Positions 10,026-18,848 are shown, counted from the stretch's first letter. The stretch: 64,000 bases of DNA from Chroococcus sp. FPU101 (GCF_017312365.1 NZ_BLJI01000002.1:1-64000), one strand, 5' to 3'. Numbers and translations: made by a program. Notes: generated by a model from the sequence alone, not told the origin.

Positions 10026-10364
10026 ATGGAAGAAACTTTAACGAAACGGAAACTTTTAGCAGCAATCAGTCATGGTTCGATTTTACTGAGTGCGACCTTA
10101 GTTTCTTGGGCGGTTCCGTTGGTGGTTTATTTAGTCACGGATGATGTAATTGCTAAAGACCATGCCAAAGAAGCTTTGAACTTTCATATCAACATTGCCT
10201 TTTGGGGCTTTATTTTCGGTATTTTGACAGGTGTTTTGATTGGTTGGGCTTTCTTAGCAGGTTTAGGTCTTGTTACGATTATTTTCCCGATTTTTGCCCT
10301 GTTATCGGTGTTTAATGATCCTGATAAGGTTTATCGTTATCCTTTGATTTATCGTTTGTTGTAG
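10026..10364 (+). CDS. DUF4870 small membrane protein
   Basis: The 112-residue protein has three predicted membrane segments and the conserved DUF4870 core HAKEALNFHINI between the first and second. An N-terminal AAISHGS segment precedes the first helix. DUF4870 proteins are widespread small integral membrane proteins without a firm function. The gene follows pheS by 23 bases and is followed by a strong hairpin, so it is probably cotranscribed with pheS. Confidence 0.85.
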   Translation: MEETLTKRKLLAAISHGSILLSATLVSWAVPLVVYLVTDDVIAKDHAKEALNFHINIAFWGFIFGILTGVLIGWAFLAGLGLVTIIFPIFALLSVFNDPDKVYRYPLIYRLL

Positions 10365-10370
10365 AGAGAG

Positions 10371-10397
10371 TAGAGACGTGATCACACCGCGTCTCTA
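10371..10397 (+). terminator. Strong hairpin between convergent genes
   Basis: TAGAGACG and CGTCTCTA form a perfect 8-bp stem around a loop of eleven bases, followed by TAAGTTTTT. It lies between the DUF4870 gene and the convergent amidase gene. The stem resembles dispersed cyanobacterial hairpin repeats, so it may be a repeat used as a terminator. Confidence 0.6.
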
Positions 10398-10404
10398 TAA
10401 GTTT

Positions 10405-11223
10405 TTAACCAAAAACACGATGTTGTAAAGAAGGCATTTGTCGGCGAACTTGTTCTAAACGAGAGGCGTTAATTTCTGCGATCGCAACGCCTGTTTCTTC
10501 CCCTGCATCGGCTAAAATAACTCCCCAAGGGTCGATAATCATGGCATGACCGTGAGTATAACGTCTTTCGTAATTGTTTCCCGTTTGGGCGGGTGCAATA
10601 ATATAACAAGTATTTTCGATCGCTCTAGCTTGTAATAACACCTTCCAATGATCTTTTCCTGTATAAGCGGTAAAAGCAGCAGGAACAAACAAGATATCCG
10701 CGCCTTGATCTGAAAGGTGGCGATACAATTCTGGAAAACGCACATCATAACAAATTGATAATCCTATCTTGCCATAGGTATCTGACACATACAAAGGCGG
10801 TAAATCTTTTCCAGCCATAACAGTACTCGATTCTTGATAGGTATTGCCGTCGGGTACATTGACATCAAATAAATGGACTTTGCGATAACGGGCGATTTCT
10901 TGACCACTGGGGGCAACTAATACAGCAGTATTATAAGCTTTTTGGGGTTCGTCTTGTACTGGAACGGGAAAACCACCGCCCAATAAAGTCACCTGAAAGC
11001 GTTGCGCCATTGTTTTAATAAATTTTTCGGCTTTTAGGGCAATATCAGCCGATTGATTCAGCTTATCTGCTTCAGCACCCATAAACGCAAAATTTTCGGG
11101 TAAGCCAATCAATTCAGCCCCGCGACGTACAGCGAGTTCAATTAATTCTTCAGCCTCAACTAGATTTTTATCTAAGTCAGGCTTGCTACACATTTGTATG
11201 GCGGCAGCAAGATAAGATTTCAT
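10405..11223 (-). CDS. Carbon-nitrogen hydrolase (nitrilase superfamily, Nit-like amidase)
   Basis: The 272-residue protein has the Glu-Lys-Cys triad of the nitrilase superfamily: Glu in LPENFAF, Lys in YRKVHLFD, Cys in LSICYDVRFPE. The sequence is closest in style to the Nit1/Nit2 branch, whose members hydrolyse omega-amides such as deaminated glutathione or alpha-ketoglutaramate. A cytosolic repair or salvage amidase is the best guess. I chose ATG 11223 (MKSYLAAAIQMCS) because family proteins begin there; the frame runs to 11250 but adds only SSLLIIVR. It stands alone and converges on the DUF4870 gene. Confidence 0.9.
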   Translation of the reverse strand: MKSYLAAAIQMCSKPDLDKNLVEAEELIELAVRRGAELIGLPENFAFMGAEADKLNQSADIALKAEKFIKTMAQRFQVTLLGGGFPVPVQDEPQKAYNTAVLVAPSGQEIARYRKVHLFDVNVPDGNTYQESSTVMAGKDLPPLYVSDTYGKIGLSICYDVRFPELYRHLSDQGADILFVPAAFTAYTGKDHWKVLLQARAIENTCYIIAPAQTGNNYERRYTHGHAMIIDPWGVILADAGEETGVAIAEINASRLEQVRRQMPSLQHRVFG

Positions 11224-11580
11224 GCGTACAATAATTAAAAGTGACGACAATAATTAACCATAGTACTTTATTGTATCGTTGATGTGCTGTACCGTAGCAT
11301 CAAGCCTAAGCTAATAATATTTGAAAAATGAGTGAGCAAGAATGAACTAACTGCTAAAGCAGCTATAAGTGTATTAAATAGGTTAAATCTGGGAATAGTA
11401 ACAGAATTTATGAGTTTTTTAACTTGAGCTTGACATTATAGTTATTATTTGATAGGTTGACAGGGATTATTATTAGAACAGATTTACTTTTCATAACTTT
11501 TCAGAATTAAAAGATTTTAAGAGAATATTTAAATATAATTAATTATGTCTTGAGTTAAGAAGTAAATATAAGAGAAAAAT
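11224..11580. other. AT-rich intergenic region, no gene seen
   Basis: The divergent spacer between the amidase and glycosyltransferase-like genes holds no convincing ORF or RNA. A TTGACA at 11430 could be a -35 element for the downstream gene, but no good -10 follows at the right distance. Confidence 0.5.
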
Positions 11581-12543
11581 ATGATGAGAATAGCCCATAT
11601 TATTAATCCAGTCATTGTAGGTGAATCATCAGATCTTTTTATCGCTCAACCGATTACGTTTGATAGTCTAAAAGTAGCGCAAGAATATGCCTCTAATCAT
11701 GGTGTAAAAGTTGAGCTTTATTCAAGCCAGTTTTCTGAAGATCATGAGATTATTCCAGAATATTTGATTAAAACACCTGATTTAACTCGTTCTATCTTAG
11801 ACCTTGGCGATTTTAAAATTAAACGTAAATTACCGTTCATTAAAGATATTTTAGATAGACTCAATCAAGCTTCAGACGCAGATTATTTTGTTTATACCAA
11901 TGTAGATATTGCAGTTGTTCCGCATTTTTATGTTGTTGTAGCAGAATTAATCGCCCAAGGTTATGATAGTTTGGTGATTAATCGTAGAACAATTAGTCAA
12001 AATTATAAAACTCCTCAAGAAATTCATTTGATGTATTCTGAAATTGGAACAAATCATCCTGGATATGACTGTTTTATCTTTTCTAAAAATAGTTATAAAA
12101 ATTTCTCCTTATTTAATACTTTTATTGGCGCAATTCCCGTGGGAGCCTGTTTATTAATTAATCTTTATTATACTTCAAAATCTTTTAAAGTTTTTAAAGA
12201 CTTGCATTTAACTTTTCATCTTGGTGATGACGGTTTTTGGAAAACTGGAAAGTTAAATGATTATGAGCTTTTTAATATTCGAGAAACAAATGCAACTTTA
12301 GAGCAATTTATTGCTCAAGGTAAGTCAATTGACAATCAATTTATTCTAAAATATTATAATGAGCTTTATCACAAAGTAAGTCAAGCTAATTTGAATAATT
12401 CAATAGCCATCAACAAGTTAATCTATAGAAAGAGCTTATTATATTTATATTATAAGATTATTGGCTTATCTAATCGATTAAAAACTTTATCTTTGCGAAT
12501 AAAAAATAAACTAGATTTAGAAACAAACGAAAAAGTTATATAA
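11581..12543 (+). CDS. Putative glycosyltransferase-like protein
   Basis: The 320-residue protein is not a clear member of a named family to my eye. It starts MRIAHIINPVIV and has DADYFVYTNVDIAVVPHFY near residue 100, which resembles the DxD region of GT-A glycosyltransferases. A HLGDDGFW motif near residue 218 could be the second active-site segment. There are no membrane segments at the N-terminus. The C-terminus is Lys/Ile/Leu-rich. The gene is more AT-rich than its neighbours and lacks HIP1 octamers, which hints at horizontal acquisition. A role in surface polysaccharide synthesis is inferred only from these motifs. Confidence 0.5.
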   Translation: MMRIAHIINPVIVGESSDLFIAQPITFDSLKVAQEYASNHGVKVELYSSQFSEDHEIIPEYLIKTPDLTRSILDLGDFKIKRKLPFIKDILDRLNQASDADYFVYTNVDIAVVPHFYVVVAELIAQGYDSLVINRRTISQNYKTPQEIHLMYSEIGTNHPGYDCFIFSKNSYKNFSLFNTFIGAIPVGACLLINLYYTSKSFKVFKDLHLTFHLGDDGFWKTGKLNDYELFNIRETNATLEQFIAQGKSIDNQFILKYYNELYHKVSQANLNNSIAINKLIYRKSLLYLYYKIIGLSNRLKTLSLRIKNKLDLETNEKVI

Positions 12544-12674
12544 TGTAAAGCTTCTGATAGTTGACATTTGAAATATTTTTTTCTAAGCTACCAAATTTTA
12601 TAGGTAGTCTAAACCTAAAATCAACGAAATATGATAGCTTAAGAGAAGACTATTTACGATATCTCTATTTTGGT

Positions 12675-12833
12675 ATGTCTTTTTTCCGTCAACATATCGC
12701 CCCTTTAATAACCGTCCTCATTTTTTTATTCGCCTTAGTTGCCGTTAGCGCACGTAGTTTTTTACCGTCTGATTTATCGCAACCTGCCCCAATTACAGAA
12801 AATCAATCGATAACGGTTAATGATCGCGGTTAA
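12675..12833 (+). CDS. Small single-pass membrane protein
   Basis: From ATG 12675 the product is about 52 residues: MSFFRQHIAP, a hydrophobic helix (LITVLIFLFALVAVSA), then a short polar tail. The frame is open upstream to a TTG at 12561, but that part looks noncoding. It resembles small cyanobacterial anchor peptides and has no known function. The end overlaps the GNAT gene start by 14 bases, suggesting translational coupling. Confidence 0.5.
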   Translation: MSFFRQHIAPLITVLIFLFALVAVSARSFLPSDLSQPAPITENQSITVNDRG

Positions 12834-13290
12834 AATGTCACTTCCTGATGGCTATCAGCAACGTAAAGGTTCTCATATTGATCAAACCTTATTGATCGAT
12901 TTTATGTGTAAAACTTATCAAGAATTTTTTCCTGAACAAAAAAAGTTTTCTCATTTAGCGGATACGGTGGCGCAATATTTTTCGGATGCTACCCCTTTAT
13001 GGTGGATTGAGTTTAAAAAAAAGCCGATTGGTTGTTTATGGATGGGCAGTGGAGTTGATCAAGTCACTGGACAAAAGTACGGTCATATTTTTTTAGTATA
13101 TATTAGTCCAGAACATCGTCGTCAAGGCTTGGCTACGGTATTACTCAAACAAGCTGAGATGTGGGCAAAATCTCAAGGCAATTTTCAATTAGGATTACAA
13201 GTTTTTTTGGATAATCAACCTGCGATTAATCTCTATCAAAATTTTGGCTTTCAATCACAATCATTATTAATGGTAAAACCGTTGGGCTAA
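12820..13290 (+). CDS. GNAT family N-acetyltransferase
   Basis: This is a single GNAT domain of about 155 residues. The acetyl-CoA binding motif A is EHRRQGLATVLL near residue 100, preceded by the beta-4 strand HIFLVYISP, and motif B is NLYQNFGF near the end. The acyl acceptor is unknown. Two in-frame starts are possible: ATG 12820, which overlaps the upstream small gene, and ATG 12835 (MSLPDGYQQRKGS), which fits cyanobacterial relatives beginning LPxGY better. It meets the HAD gene tail to tail with a 4-base overlap. Confidence 0.85.
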   Translation: MIAVKMSLPDGYQQRKGSHIDQTLLIDFMCKTYQEFFPEQKKFSHLADTVAQYFSDATPLWWIEFKKKPIGCLWMGSGVDQVTGQKYGHIFLVYISPEHRRQGLATVLLKQAEMWAKSQGNFQLGLQVFLDNQPAINLYQNFGFQSQSLLMVKPLG

Positions 13291-13991
13291 GTAGAACTTC
13301 GATTAAATACGGTTTCAATCCGCTCTAATTCTAAATCTTTTAGATAATCGATCGCCCAATTCGATAAACGTTGCATAAAATGAAAAGGATAAGTATTTGC
13401 TATTCCTACAACCTGCATTTTAGCTCGTTTAGCTGCTTCGATTCCTGCTGGACTATCTTCAATCACTAAACATTCAGTAGGTTGTAATCTAAGGTTAAAA
13501 TCTAAGCGGTTGAAGCGTTCTACAGCAAGTAAATAACCTTCAGGATTCGGTTTACTATTATTAATTTCTTCACCTGTAACAATAATTTCAAAATATCGAG
13601 TCAGTACCGAACGTTGCAAAATAAAATCTACTTCTGAGCGTAAGGCACCAGTTACTAAACCGATTCTTAAACCTTTATTTTTGACCTTTTCTAAACAGGT
13701 TTCTAATCCAGAATAAATCGGTAACTTTTCTAGCTTTTCTAGCTTTTCTAAATAAGAAATCGATTTTTTTTGAATCAATTTAGTTAGATAATCATCAGAA
13801 ACAATGCGACTTCGACGCGCTAAAATATCTCTAAGACAAGTGCGATCGCTTCTCCCTAAACACAACTCCTGAAACTCATAAGCTTTTGGTGTTAAGTTTT
13901 CGCCAAGCAAAATATCTTCTATTAATTCTTGGTGAATTGATTCATCATTAATAATCACTCCATTAAAATCAAATAAAACCACTTTTAACAT
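13287..13991 (-). CDS. HAD superfamily hydrolase (beta-phosphoglucomutase-like)
   Basis: The 234-residue protein has HAD subfamily I architecture: motif I FDFNGVIINDE (nucleophile Asp8), a helical cap, motif II LVTGALRSE, motif III Lys in NNSKPNPEGY, and motif IV VIEDSPAGIEAA. The second acidic residue of DxD is Asn10. That occurs in some HAD branches and may alter phosphatase chemistry. The substrate is probably a small phosphorylated sugar or metabolite, not predictable here. A threefold tandem repeat codes Leu-Glu-Lys near residue 83. It lies 3 bases downstream of panD on the same strand and is likely cotranscribed. Confidence 0.85.
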   Translation of the reverse strand: MLKVVLFDFNGVIINDESIHQELIEDILLGENLTPKAYEFQELCLGRSDRTCLRDILARRSRIVSDDYLTKLIQKKSISYLEKLEKLEKLPIYSGLETCLEKVKNKGLRIGLVTGALRSEVDFILQRSVLTRYFEIIVTGEEINNSKPNPEGYLLAVERFNRLDFNLRLQPTECLVIEDSPAGIEAAKRAKMQVVGIANTYPFHFMQRLSNWAIDYLKDLELERIETVFNRSST

Positions 13992-13994
13992 AAA

Positions 13995-14474
13995 TTAGCT
14001 GAAATAAGAATAAAAATGCTCGAATTTACCGAATTGTGTAGTTTTAGCACCCGTTTCGACCGAATTAAATTCAACTCCTTGATGATCTTTATTCGGAATT
14101 AAAGATTGCTCAAAAAACTGCTGACAATGATTGTTTTCATCGGCGACTAAAACCTTAGCCTGATGTCCTTTTTTCAGCACTTCAGCCCGTTCTTTGGTTT
14201 CATAGGCATAAATAATTAAAACATCACCTGGCTCACACAGTAAAGCCGCCCCCCCATTTGGACAAACTTCACCGCTTCCTCGTTTTCCAGGAAAAACATA
14301 AGTAGAAAAGCGTTTCCCGTTGTTGAGGTTAACGATATCGACTTCTTCAAGCGGAAGAATACCCACTTGCTCAATTAAATTCTGATCAATGGTAATACTC
14401 CCGATATAATTAACATTGGCTTCCGTTACCCGAACTTGATGGAGTTTGGCGTGCATCAATTTAATGGTTCCCAT
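13995..14474 (-). CDS. panD: Aspartate 1-decarboxylase
   Basis: PanD converts aspartate to beta-alanine for pantothenate and CoA. The proenzyme cleaves itself at a Gly-Ser bond to make a pyruvoyl cofactor; here the site is YIGSITID (Gly25-Ser26 from the chosen start). The [11 protein letters not shown] and IIYAYE segments also fit PanD. I chose ATG 14474 ([12 protein letters not shown]), the usual start; an upstream in-frame ATG at 14495 adds seven residues. The protein is about 159 residues, with a C-terminal extension beyond the classic ~125, as seen in cyanobacteria. It is divergent from the DUF3598 gene. Confidence 0.93.
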   Translation of the reverse strand: MGTIKLMHAKLHQVRVTEANVNYIGSITIDQNLIEQVGILPLEEVDIVNLNNGKRFSTYVFPGKRGSGEVCPNGGAALLCEPGDVLIIYAYETKERAEVLKKGHQAKVLVADENNHCQQFFEQSLIPNKDHQGVEFNSVETGAKTTQFGKFEHFYSYFS

Positions 14475-14511
14475 ACTTTTTTCTTTGTAATCCATTAATA
14501 ATCGTAAAGTT

Positions 14512-15333
14512 ATGCTTACTCAATGGGAATGTCTACTTAAAAATCTTGGTGAATGGCAAGGCTCATTTACTCGCTTATCTCCGTCTGGGGAACTAATAGA
14601 AGATACAGCGACTATGGTTTCTTTAGAAGGGTTGGAAAACAATACACTTGTTCATCAAGTTGTTCGTCGTTTTTATCCAGACAAACCGCCACAAGATTTA
14701 GTATTAGATTATCGTTCTTTGAGTCGTAGTATTTTGTTTTTTGAAAATGGGGCATTTTCTCAAGGTTCAATGCAATGGGGGCCATTTTCAGAATTTGGGG
14801 CAGAATTTGGATTAATCGAACAACAAAGACGGTTAAGAATAGTCATTTTATACAATAACGATAGTCAACTTAATAAGATTACCCTAATTCGGGAAAAATT
14901 AGCGAATACCAATGAGCCAGAACGACCTTTACTTACAGTAGAACAATTATTAGGAACTTGGCAAGGAGAAGCGATTACGATTTATCCAGACTGGCGTTCC
15001 CCTGAGCAATATCTTACTCATCTTAGTATAGAACGACAAGGGAGCGAGCGTCTTCATCAACAATTAACCTATGGCGAATTTACGATTTGTTCTAGTGCTA
15101 GGATCGATGGATCTCGATTACTGTTTGAAGAAAGTGAACTACCAGTACAGATTGTATTATTACCTGATGGTGCATCGATTAACGCGCCATTAGTGATTAA
15201 ACCGCGTCATCGTTTTGTCTTAGAGATAGGTTGGTTACTTTCTCCTACACGACGACAACGTATTATTAGAAGTTTTAATGAGAAAGGAGAATGGGTAGGT
15301 GTAACACTGGTAAACGAAGAAAAGGTGGGATAA
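14512..15333 (+). CDS. DUF3598 family protein
   Basis: The 273-residue protein matches the cyanobacterial DUF3598 pattern: two lipocalin-like halves, each opening with a W-x-G motif ([15 protein letters not shown] at the start and [16 protein letters not shown] near residue 147). It is probably a soluble beta-barrel ligand-binding protein. Similar barrels in phycobilin lyases bind bilins, but no such role is shown for this family. It faces away from panD; the two starts are close (14474 and 14512), so they may share a divergent promoter. Confidence 0.8.
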   Translation: MLTQWECLLKNLGEWQGSFTRLSPSGELIEDTATMVSLEGLENNTLVHQVVRRFYPDKPPQDLVLDYRSLSRSILFFENGAFSQGSMQWGPFSEFGAEFGLIEQQRRLRIVILYNNDSQLNKITLIREKLANTNEPERPLLTVEQLLGTWQGEAITIYPDWRSPEQYLTHLSIERQGSERLHQQLTYGEFTICSSARIDGSRLLFEESELPVQIVLLPDGASINAPLVIKPRHRFVLEIGWLLSPTRRQRIIRSFNEKGEWVGVTLVNEEKVG

Positions 15334-15334
15334 T

Positions 15335-16015
15335 CTAAGAAATTGCTTTAATCACCGCATGAGAGTCAGCCACCGCACCAAAAACCCCTCCTTGCATTGT
15401 AACCATCTTGAGAGCCGCTAAATGATTTCCGTAGTCTGTTGCTCCAGTACAATCAGAAAGCAACAAACATTCATAACCTCGATCATTAGCATCTCTCATT
15501 GTGGTGTGAACGCAGACATCCGTTGTAATTCCTGCAAGCAAAATATTTTGAATCCCTTTTCCTTTAAGGATGAGATCAAGATCCGTCGCATAAAATGAGC
15601 CTTTCCCCGGTTTATCGATAACCGTTTCTCCCGCTATCGGGGCTAATTCGGGGATAATTTCCCATCCTGACTCACCACGTATTAGAATCTTACCACAGGG
15701 GCCAAGATCACCAATTCCTGCGCCAATTTGCCGACTACGCCATCTTTTATTTTCGGGTAAGTCTGCTAAATCACTACGATGTCCCTCGCGGGTATGGATG
15801 ATATGAAAACCTTTTTCTCGCATAATAGCCAGAAGATTCTGAATCGGTTCAATCGGCGCACGAGTCAAAGATAAATCATATCCCATTTGAGCGACATATC
15901 CTCCAATCCCACAGAAATCCGTCTGCATATCGATAATGATTAATACTGTGTTTTCGGGTCGTAAATCGCCGTTATAGGGATAAGGATAAGGATTTGCTTC
16001 AATATAACAGCCCAT
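15335..16015 (-). CDS. Isochorismatase-fold cysteine amidohydrolase (biuret/ureidoacrylate hydrolase-like)
   Basis: The 226-residue protein has the Asp-Lys-Cys triad of the cysteine-hydrolase family: Asp29 in IIDMQTDF, Lys135 in [14 protein letters not shown], Cys168 in [20 protein letters not shown]. The TTxVCVxTTMRxANDRGYE signature is shared with biuret hydrolase and ureidoacrylate amidohydrolase-type enzymes, which release carbamoyl groups from ureido compounds. The exact substrate cannot be read. It lies 4 bases downstream of the allophanate-hydrolase-like gene, and a second copy of the family is in the transporter operon at 22865-23551. The operon is preceded by a candidate NtcA box. 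Confidence 0.85.
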   Translation of the reverse strand: MGCYIEANPYPYPYNGDLRPENTVLIIIDMQTDFCGIGGYVAQMGYDLSLTRAPIEPIQNLLAIMREKGFHIIHTREGHRSDLADLPENKRWRSRQIGAGIGDLGPCGKILIRGESGWEIIPELAPIAGETVIDKPGKGSFYATDLDLILKGKGIQNILLAGITTDVCVHTTMRDANDRGYECLLLSDCTGATDYGNHLAALKMVTMQGGVFGAVADSHAVIKAIS

Positions 16016-16019
16016 TTTA

Positions 16020-16409
16020 TCAAACTCCTACGTGTGCTAAGTATTTTTTCCAGCCGCCATGTTTTGTAATTTCTCGTTCTTTGGTACACATGATCGCTTC
16101 ACCGAGTACCCCTAAAACTTCTGTTCCATCTGCTAAACGGACTTTTCCAATCGATAATCCTGGGGGTTCACCGATTAAAACCTCAGCGAAACCCTCTAGA
16201 GGAATCGCCCAAATTTCAAGAGCGATCGCATTTCCCCCTTTAGCAACTCTGAGCATAGCAGGATAGCGATCATCGATGGTAAACAATTTATAGATCGGTT
16301 CTGTAGTGTCTTCTCGAACAAATTGAGCATTAACAGCGATCAGTCGTTCATTAGCGTCCATTCCCCGCATTAAACCGCCATTTACAGCAAGATCAACAGT
16401 TTCAGTCAT
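16020..16409 (-). CDS. Stand-alone allophanate hydrolase C-terminal-like domain
   Basis: The 129-residue protein aligns in pattern with the C-terminal domain of allophanate hydrolase (AtzF/DUR1 type). It has [14 protein letters not shown], a [16 protein letters not shown] strand pair, [30 protein letters not shown], and a terminal HGGWKKYLA. The amidase domain that normally precedes it is absent, and the ORF starts with its own ATG. Family knowledge: the C-terminal domain of allophanate hydrolase handles the deamidated product. As the first gene of the operon with a biuret-hydrolase-like enzyme, it points to breakdown of biuret, urea-like or ureido compounds. That pathway assignment is inference. 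Confidence 0.78.
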   Translation of the reverse strand: MTETVDLAVNGGLMRGMDANERLIAVNAQFVREDTTEPIYKLFTIDDRYPAMLRVAKGGNAIALEIWAIPLEGFAEVLIGEPPGLSIGKVRLADGTEVLGVLGEAIMCTKEREITKHGGWKKYLAHVGV

Positions 16410-16436
16410 TGATTAGCCCAGATCAGAAATCAGTCG

Positions 16437-16479
16437 TAGCTTGACAAATTTAGGGCTTGTATTGTGTATTAAATGTTAC
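16437..16479 (-). promoter_or_regulatory. NtcA-type box plus shared 16-mer upstream of the hydrolase operon
   Basis: GTA-N8-TAC occupies 16466-16479, the consensus for the nitrogen regulator NtcA. Thirteen bases away, at 16437-16452, is TAGCTTGACAAATTTA. The same 16-mer at the same 13-base spacing from another GTA-N8-TAC occurs at 25208-25250, before the ABC transporter operon. The element ends 28 bases upstream of the start codon at 16409. The identical arrangement suggests coregulation. A clear TAN3T -10 at the usual 22-base spacing is not seen. Confidence 0.65.
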
Positions 16480-16880
16480 ATTTTATAGAAAAGTGCTTAA
16501 GCTAATGACCAATTGCTTACTGTGCAATTAGTATCAAAAACGCAGATCTTATGAATTAAATAGAAATATTTTTTTTCTAACGCTTAAAAAAATTACAATC
16601 AAACTATTTTACTCAAGCCCATACAGAGCAATTTATTCTAACATAATTATTTATTATTATTTATGAATTTATTTTAAAAATACTAAAGAAAAATAACATA
16701 TTTATTATCCTATCACTCTTCAAGACAAATTTTAATTTTTGCAACCTAACTCGATCTTAAAAACAATGTAAGCTTATATAATTTAGTTGGATAATTTGAA
16801 AAACAGGCTTCTGTTTTAGCAACAACTATCTTGGTCTAATTCACTTTAATGAATCTTCTAATTTACAAAAGGTTGAGTCT
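16480..16880. other. AT-rich divergent spacer upstream of coq4
   Basis: No ORF or known RNA is visible. A TATATAAT-like -10 occurs near 16774. A small hairpin (AAACAG-GCTT-CTGTTT, 16801-16816) lies in the probable coq4 leader. Confidence 0.4.
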
Positions 16881-17642
16881 ATGAGTTTCCGATATATTGA
16901 TCAATTGCTTACACCAGAGAACTTAAAGCAATTCTTAGAGCTAGTCGATTTAGGTGCAGGAGCGAATAAAGACGTTAACAATGTCTTTGACTTGAGTGAC
17001 AAGCTGCATTCCAGTCGTCCGATGCAGTTATGTATCCAAGCCATTAAGTCTAACCCCGCCTCGGCTGAAATCTTGAAGGAGCGATATGTCGGCCCTCCCT
17101 ATGAATTAGAGGCTATGTTGAAGATGCCTAAAGGTTCGCTAGGCTGGACTTATGCTAAAGTCCTTAGTACATTAGGCTACGATCCACAGTTCTATCGAAC
17201 CCCCGATCACTTTGAAAATGACGCAGAGTACATTTCTTTTAGAGTTTATAAGACTCACGATCTACATCATATTCTGACAGGCTTTAGCTTAGATAATCTA
17301 GGAGAACTAGGAGTAATCTCTGTCACAACGGGCCAAACGGCTTATCCTGCCTTTATCTTTATCGCTTTAGTCTCATTTTTAATCAACTTTTTCAAAAGTG
17401 AGCAACTCTATAACAAAGAACTTGAAAGTACCGAAAATGCGAAAACCCTGGGTTATGTTTTTCGGCTCGTCAACCAAGGCATCGATATGGGACAAGCTGC
17501 TAAACCCTTATTTCCGATTAAGCTCGAAGAACACTTAGAACGTCCTCTAGATGAACTCAGACAAGAATTAAACATTCATCCAGTCACCGAAGGAATCTAT
17601 AGCTGGTACAGTAGACCTGAACTACAGGCGGCGATTACCTGA
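16881..17642 (+). CDS. Coq4 family protein
   Basis: The 253-residue protein carries the Coq4 signature HD-x2-H-x11-E exactly (THDLHH...GE near residue 132), flanked by the GSLGWTYAKVL region and the hydrophobic TAYPAFIFIALVSFLINFF segment. In mitochondria Coq4 binds a metal and acts in the ubiquinone pathway as a ring decarboxylase/hydroxylase or scaffold. Cyanobacteria make plastoquinone, not ubiquinone, so the reaction here is uncertain. The family does occur in cyanobacteria. The next gene downstream is an SDR remnant followed by a pterin dehydratase. Start ATG 16881 is preceded by AAAGG. Confidence 0.85.
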   Translation: MSFRYIDQLLTPENLKQFLELVDLGAGANKDVNNVFDLSDKLHSSRPMQLCIQAIKSNPASAEILKERYVGPPYELEAMLKMPKGSLGWTYAKVLSTLGYDPQFYRTPDHFENDAEYISFRVYKTHDLHHILTGFSLDNLGELGVISVTTGQTAYPAFIFIALVSFLINFFKSEQLYNKELESTENAKTLGYVFRLVNQGIDMGQAAKPLFPIKLEEHLERPLDELRQELNIHPVTEGIYSWYSRPELQAAIT

Positions 17643-17644
17643 AG

Positions 17645-17777
17645 ATGAAAGATAAGCAAGTTTTAATCACAGGTGGAACGGGGGTGGACTAGGAATGGAA
17701 CTGTGACGATTCCCTTGCGAAACTCAAAAGAGGTAGAGCGTCTAAAATCTATTACCCAATCTAACAAAACACTATGA
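17645..17777 (+). pseudogene. Short-chain dehydrogenase (SDR) remnant
   Basis: Translation from ATG 17645 gives MKDKQVLITGGTG, the start of an NAD(P)-binding SDR protein (TGGTGG-type loop), then hits a stop at 17687. The next frame continues the motif as GGLGME before a stop. From 17703 a third frame reads VTIPLRNSKEVERLKS, as SDR proteins do after the first helix. A deletion of the helix and at least one frameshift are therefore visible. Its last codons overlap the start of the pterin dehydratase gene as ATGA. Confidence 0.7.
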
Positions 17778-18070
17778 CCTTGCCAAATCCGTTAACTCCT
17801 ACTGAGATTGATCACGCTTTAACCCAATTAAAGGGTTGGAAGATCAAAGATGAAAAACTTCACCGAGAGTTTGAGTTTAAATCTTTTGTCGAAGCTTTTG
17901 GTTTTATGTCTAGTGTGGCACTGGTCGCCGAGTCAATGGGACATCATCCTGAATGGTTTAATGTTTATAATCGGGTCATCATAGTCCTAACAACCCACGA
18001 TGTAGGCGGAATCAGTGTCATGGATGTGGAACTTGCTCTAAAAGTTAATGAATTAGCAAGTCAGGAATAA
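17774..18070 (+). CDS. 4a-hydroxytetrahydrobiopterin dehydratase (PCD/DCoH)
   Basis: The 98-residue protein is a typical pterin-4a-carbinolamine dehydratase, which recycles the carbinolamine formed by pterin-dependent hydroxylases. The catalytic His pair and loop are in [14 protein letters not shown] (residues 55-68), followed by [11 protein letters not shown]. The N-terminal [17 protein letters not shown] and [15 protein letters not shown] helix fit family length and order. The start overlaps the tail of the SDR remnant as ATGA, so it was probably once translated in an operon with that gene and perhaps coq4. Confidence 0.93.
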   Translation: MTLPNPLTPTEIDHALTQLKGWKIKDEKLHREFEFKSFVEAFGFMSSVALVAESMGHHPEWFNVYNRVIIVLTTHDVGGISVMDVELALKVNELASQE

Positions 18071-18177
18071 TGGGTAGTGTCATTAATCATTCACGAAAGT
18101 GGTTATGTTGAACTTGATTTCACTCAATCTATCAAAGGCTATCTCTATGCTTAAGGTTTGACTTCAAAAACACAGAT

Positions 18178-18795
18178 ATGTACAAAGAATCATTCATATT
18201 TACCATTTTCTTTTTGACACTTGGCCCAATCAAGATCATTTCAGCTTTTGGCAAACTCACTCAAGGGATGACACTCAAATTTAAACGTGAAGTGGCGATT
18301 AAGGGAATCTTGATTGCGCTCGCTATTTGTCTCTATGTATCACTGCTAGGAGAGGGAATTCTGAAGAAGTATCAAATTTCTCTAGAGAGTTTAGAGATTG
18401 CTGGCGGAATTGTTTTATTGCTATCTGCATTAAAAGCCATCTTCCCTGAGATTCAGCCGACTAATCCGCCTAAATCTCAGCCTAGTGCGCTACAATTGGC
18501 AATTTCACCCGTCGCCTCACCAATTGTCGTTCCGCCCGTAGGGGTTGCTGCTATTCTTATTTTTGTGATGCTCGCTCCCCGTCATCCTGGAATGGGGTTT
18601 GTTATTGCTAAGGCACTATTGGTGATGCTGCTACTAGATTTTTTAGTCATGTTCTTCATCGACCAAATTATTAAAGTGCCAGGTTTAATGCTCGTTCTTC
18701 AAGTGCTTGGGTCTGTACTGGTGTTTGTTCAAGTTGCCTTAGCTATCGAAGCTATTTTAGAGGCTTTTAGGAATTTGGGAGTATTTAAGACATAA
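18178..18795 (+). CDS. MarC family integral membrane protein
   Basis: The 205-residue protein has about six membrane segments and the MarC/NAAT pattern: FFLTLGPIKIISAF at the start, a GGIVLLLSALKAI helix, LAISPVASPIVVPPVGVAAIL in the middle (family signature region), and a final helix. MarC proteins are inner-membrane proteins once thought to be drug or amino-acid transporters; the substrate is unknown. The region just upstream (18071-18154) contains a 27-codon open segment ending DFTQSIKGYLYA that may be a remnant of another gene. Confidence 0.85.
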   Translation: MYKESFIFTIFFLTLGPIKIISAFGKLTQGMTLKFKREVAIKGILIALAICLYVSLLGEGILKKYQISLESLEIAGGIVLLLSALKAIFPEIQPTNPPKSQPSALQLAISPVASPIVVPPVGVAAILIFVMLAPRHPGMGFVIAKALLVMLLLDFLVMFFIDQIIKVPGLMLVLQVLGSVLVFVQVALAIEAILEAFRNLGVFKT

Positions 18796-18848
18796 CTATC
18801 AAAAACAGAGACTACATTCAATCTCAATATAAATTAGGTGATTTTGTA

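Noticed and set aside
11425-11460. AGCTTGACATTATAG resembling the shared 16-mer of the nitrogen operons
   Set aside because: It matches only in part and has no GTA-N8-TAC at the 13-base spacing.
12561-12674. TTG-initiated extension of the small membrane protein gene
   Set aside because: The added residues look noncoding and ATG 12675 gives a sensible single-pass protein.
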